Shown here piece by piece: positions 62,126 to 64,000 of a DNA stretch of 64,000 nucleotides. The translations under genes and the position numbers were made by a program. The notes under the pieces are model-generated. The model saw only the letters and a list, made by a program, of their open reading frames with translations. It searched no databases and had not been told where the DNA came from. Each line of letters starts with the position of its first letter. Position 1 is the stretch's first letter. Source of the DNA: Curtobacterium sp. UNCCL20 (GTDB taxonomy: Bacteria > Actinomycetota > Actinomycetes > Actinomycetales > Microbacteriaceae); assembly GCF_900101675.1 (NCBI RefSeq), contig NZ_FNKG01000001.1:789378-853377 (forward strand). The letters are read 5' to 3'.

Positions 62126-63015
62126 GCGCCGTGCAACTGGCTCCGGAAGCGCCCGGCGCACCCGTCGTCGTCGCGTCGACCGGGTGGAGACTCGCCGTCC
62201 GCCGCTTCCGGCACAACACCCTCGCGGTGATCGGCCTCGTCGTCATCGTCGTCATCGTGCTGTTCTGCTTCGTCGGCCCGTTCCTCTACCCGACCGACCA
62301 GACCCACACGCAGCTGTCCCAGGCGAACCTCGGGCCGAGCGCCGCGCACTGGCTCGGCACCGACGCCGTCGGCCACGACGTGCTCGGTCGCCTGATGTTC
62401 GGCGGCAAGGTCTCGCTGATGGTCGGCATCGCGGCGGGCATCCTCGCCACGGTCGTCGGCACGCTGTGGGGCTCGGTCGCCGGGTACGTCGGCGGCTGGG
62501 TCGACGCGGTGATGATGCGCGTGGTCGACGCGGGCATCGCGATCCCGGCCCTCTTCATCCTGCTCGTCATCTCGGCGATCACGACGCCCGGGGTGTGGGG
62601 CCTCATCGTGATCCTCGGCTTCGTGTCGTGGCTCGTGCCCTCCCGCCTCATCCGCGCCGAGACGCTGACGCTGAAGAACCGCGACTACGTGCTCACCCTC
62701 CGCGCGATCGGCGGCTCGCACGCCCGTGCCATCGGCAAGCACCTGCTGCCGAACTCGGTGTCCACGATCGTCGTCGCCGCCACGTTCCAGGTCGCCGACG
62801 CGATCCTCCTCGTCGCCTACGTCTCCTACCTCGGCCTCGGCGTACAGGCACCGGCGACGGACTGGGGTGGCATGCTCTCGGCGGGACTCACCGCCGCCTA
62901 CTCGGGACGCTGGTGGCTGATCGTGCCGCCGGGTCTCGCCGTGATCCTCGTCGTCTGCGCGTTCAACGCCGTGGGTGACGGGCTCCGGGACGCATTCGAC
63001 GTGAGGGGCCGCTGA
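62122..63015 (+). CDS. Oligopeptide-type ABC permease, DppC-like
   Basis: The 297-residue permease has an N-terminal span (about 30-55), the DppC block HWLGTDAVGHDVLGRLMFGG (about 73-92), and the EAA-like loop LRAIGGSHARAIGKHLLPNS. ATG 62122 overlaps the mini-gene stop and has AAGGGAG upstream. Its stop overlaps the ATPase start (TGATG). Confidence 0.93.
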   Translation: MSAVQLAPEAPGAPVVVASTGWRLAVRRFRHNTLAVIGLVVIVVIVLFCFVGPFLYPTDQTHTQLSQANLGPSAAHWLGTDAVGHDVLGRLMFGGKVSLMVGIAAGILATVVGTLWGSVAGYVGGWVDAVMMRVVDAGIAIPALFILLVISAITTPGVWGLIVILGFVSWLVPSRLIRAETLTLKNRDYVLTLRAIGGSHARAIGKHLLPNSVSTIVVAATFQVADAILLVAYVSYLGLGVQAPATDWGGMLSAGLTAAYSGRWWLIVPPGLAVILVVCAFNAVGDGLRDAFDVRGR

Positions 63016-64000
63016 TGTCCATCCTGACCACCACCGACCTCGGGGTCACCTTCCGCACCGAGTCCGGGACCGTCGACGCGGTCCGCGGGGTGTCCCTGCA
63101 CGTCGAACCCGGGGAGACCCTGGCGCTCGTCGGCGAGTCGGGCTCCGGCAAGTCCACGGTCGCGCTCGCCGCGATGGGGCTCCTCTCCGGCAACGCCACC
63201 GCCACCGGCAGCGCGATCGTCGACGGCCACGAGGTCGTCGGCGCCGGCGAGGACTCGCTGCGCGGCCTCCGCGGCAAGACCGTCTCGATGGTCTTCCAGG
63301 AGCCCGCCACCGCCCTCGACCCGCTCACCCGTGTCGGTGCGCAGATCGCCGAGGTGATCCGGAACCACCGGGGCGTCTCCGCGTCGGCAGCGTCAGCGCT
63401 CGCCGTGGAGCTGCTCGACAAGGTCGGCATCCCGTCGCCCGAGTCCCGCGCGAAGGCCTTCCCGTTCCAGCTCTCGGGCGGGCAGCGCCAGCGCGTCGTC
63501 ATCGCCATGGCCATCGCCAACTCCCCGGCACTCCTCATCGCGGACGAGCCGACGACCGCCCTCGACGTCACCGTGCAGGCCGAGATCCTCGAGCTCCTGC
63601 GGAAGCTCGCCGCCGACACCGGCACGGGCGTCCTGCTCGTCACGCACAACATGGGCGTCGTCGCGGACTTCGCCGACCGGGTCGCGGTGATGCTGCAGGG
63701 TGAGATCGTCGAGACCGGGGGCGTCGAGGACGTGCTGCTCCGGCCCGAGCACGACTACACGAAGCGGCTGCTCGCGGCGGTGCCGCGGTTGGCCGTCGCG
63801 GGCACGACGGCTGCACCCGTGGTCGCGGGCACCCCGGCTGCACCCGTGGTCGCGGGCACCGCGGCTGGTCCCGTCGGCACGACTCCGGACGACGCAGCCG
63901 GGAGGCGCGACGCGGCCCCGGTGGTCGACCTGCGGGACGTCTCGGTGACGTTCGGGCGCGGGGCGCGCGCGGTGCACGCCCTGCGGGGCATCGACATCGC
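63015..64000 (+). CDS. Oligopeptide-type ABC ATPase, probably a fused DppD-DppF (partial)
   Basis: The first ATPase domain is complete: Walker A GESGSGKST at 40-48, signature LSGGQRQR at 153-160, Walker B LLIADEPT at 173-180 and H-loop His at 211. After a linker with tandem AAPVVAGT repeats (about 266-285), a second ATPase domain begins (VVDLRDVSVTFG near 303) and is cut by the window end. Fused dual-ATPase proteins serve oligopeptide importers in many actinobacteria. ATG 63015 overlaps the DppC-like stop. Confidence 0.9.
   Translation, partial: MSILTTTDLGVTFRTESGTVDAVRGVSLHVEPGETLALVGESGSGKSTVALAAMGLLSGNATATGSAIVDGHEVVGAGEDSLRGLRGKTVSMVFQEPATALDPLTRVGAQIAEVIRNHRGVSASAASALAVELLDKVGIPSPESRAKAFPFQLSGGQRQRVVIAMAIANSPALLIADEPTTALDVTVQAEILELLRKLAADTGTGVLLVTHNMGVVADFADRVAVMLQGEIVETGGVEDVLLRPEHDYTKRLLAAVPRLAVAGTTAAPVVAGTPAAPVVAGTAAGPVGTTPDDAAGRRDAAPVVDLRDVSVTFGRGARAVHALRGIDI

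Overview
The window is GC-rich DNA (roughly 70% G+C by eye) with tightly packed genes, many GTG starts and 4-base ATGA/GTGA gene overlaps. Gene content and protein style point to a Gram-positive actinobacterium of the family Microbacteriaceae, most like Curtobacterium. That placement is an inference from recognised proteins, not from a search.

Positions 1-16240 are mostly chromosomal housekeeping: a DUF2520 Rossmann protein, lysyl-tRNA synthetase, small unknown proteins, a group 2-like sigma factor with an unusual -35 recognition helix, a GT-C type membrane protein, NAD kinase, a stand-alone Clp N-domain protein next to clpC, an SRPBCC protein, a short N-acetylglutamate synthase, a cold-shock protein, an SseB-like protein, radA, an SGNH hydrolase and tRNA-Ser(CGA). 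Downstream of the tRNA (16238-16917) lie a degraded copy of the tRNA 3' end, a gene fragment and several terminators, which look like the scar of an old integration.

Positions 16918-24634 hold a surface-protein island. A GntR-type regulator is divergent from a 1312-residue DUF11/SdrD_B-like wall protein (LAFTG), followed by an Ig-repeat wall protein (LAYTG) and a tyrosine phosphatase. The two wall-protein genes have near-identical promoters. Positions 24663-30523 carry metabolic and stress genes: an alpha/beta hydrolase, a MetE-like methyltransferase, two aldo/keto reductases, a UBP zinc-finger protein, msrA and a DUF1264 protein.

Positions 30631-50122 form a glycan-use region. One cluster has GH38 alpha-mannosidase, a GH4 glycosidase and a DeoR regulator, divergent from a PfkB kinase, an ABC sugar importer and a GH2 beta-galactosidase. 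A second has a LacI regulator divergent from GH42 beta-galactosidase and another ABC importer, with two perfect operators between them. Neither importer encodes its own ATPase. Between the clusters sits a small gene behind a perfect LexA (SOS) box.

Positions 50228-53346 hold a MarR regulator divergent from a TasA/camelysin-like protein, a SipW-type signal peptidase and a LamG protein, probably a secreted fibre or matrix system. Next come an MFS exporter with a divergent TetR regulator, and a CutC/M81 peptidase/ROK operon divergent from an oligopeptide-type ABC importer that runs off the window end.

Two genome-scale patterns stand out. Six copies of a long palindrome built on GGAGGCGCGG...CCGCGCCTCC sit just after genes. 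At least a dozen genes have a TANNNT hexamer 6-7 nt before the start codon, suggesting leaderless mRNAs.
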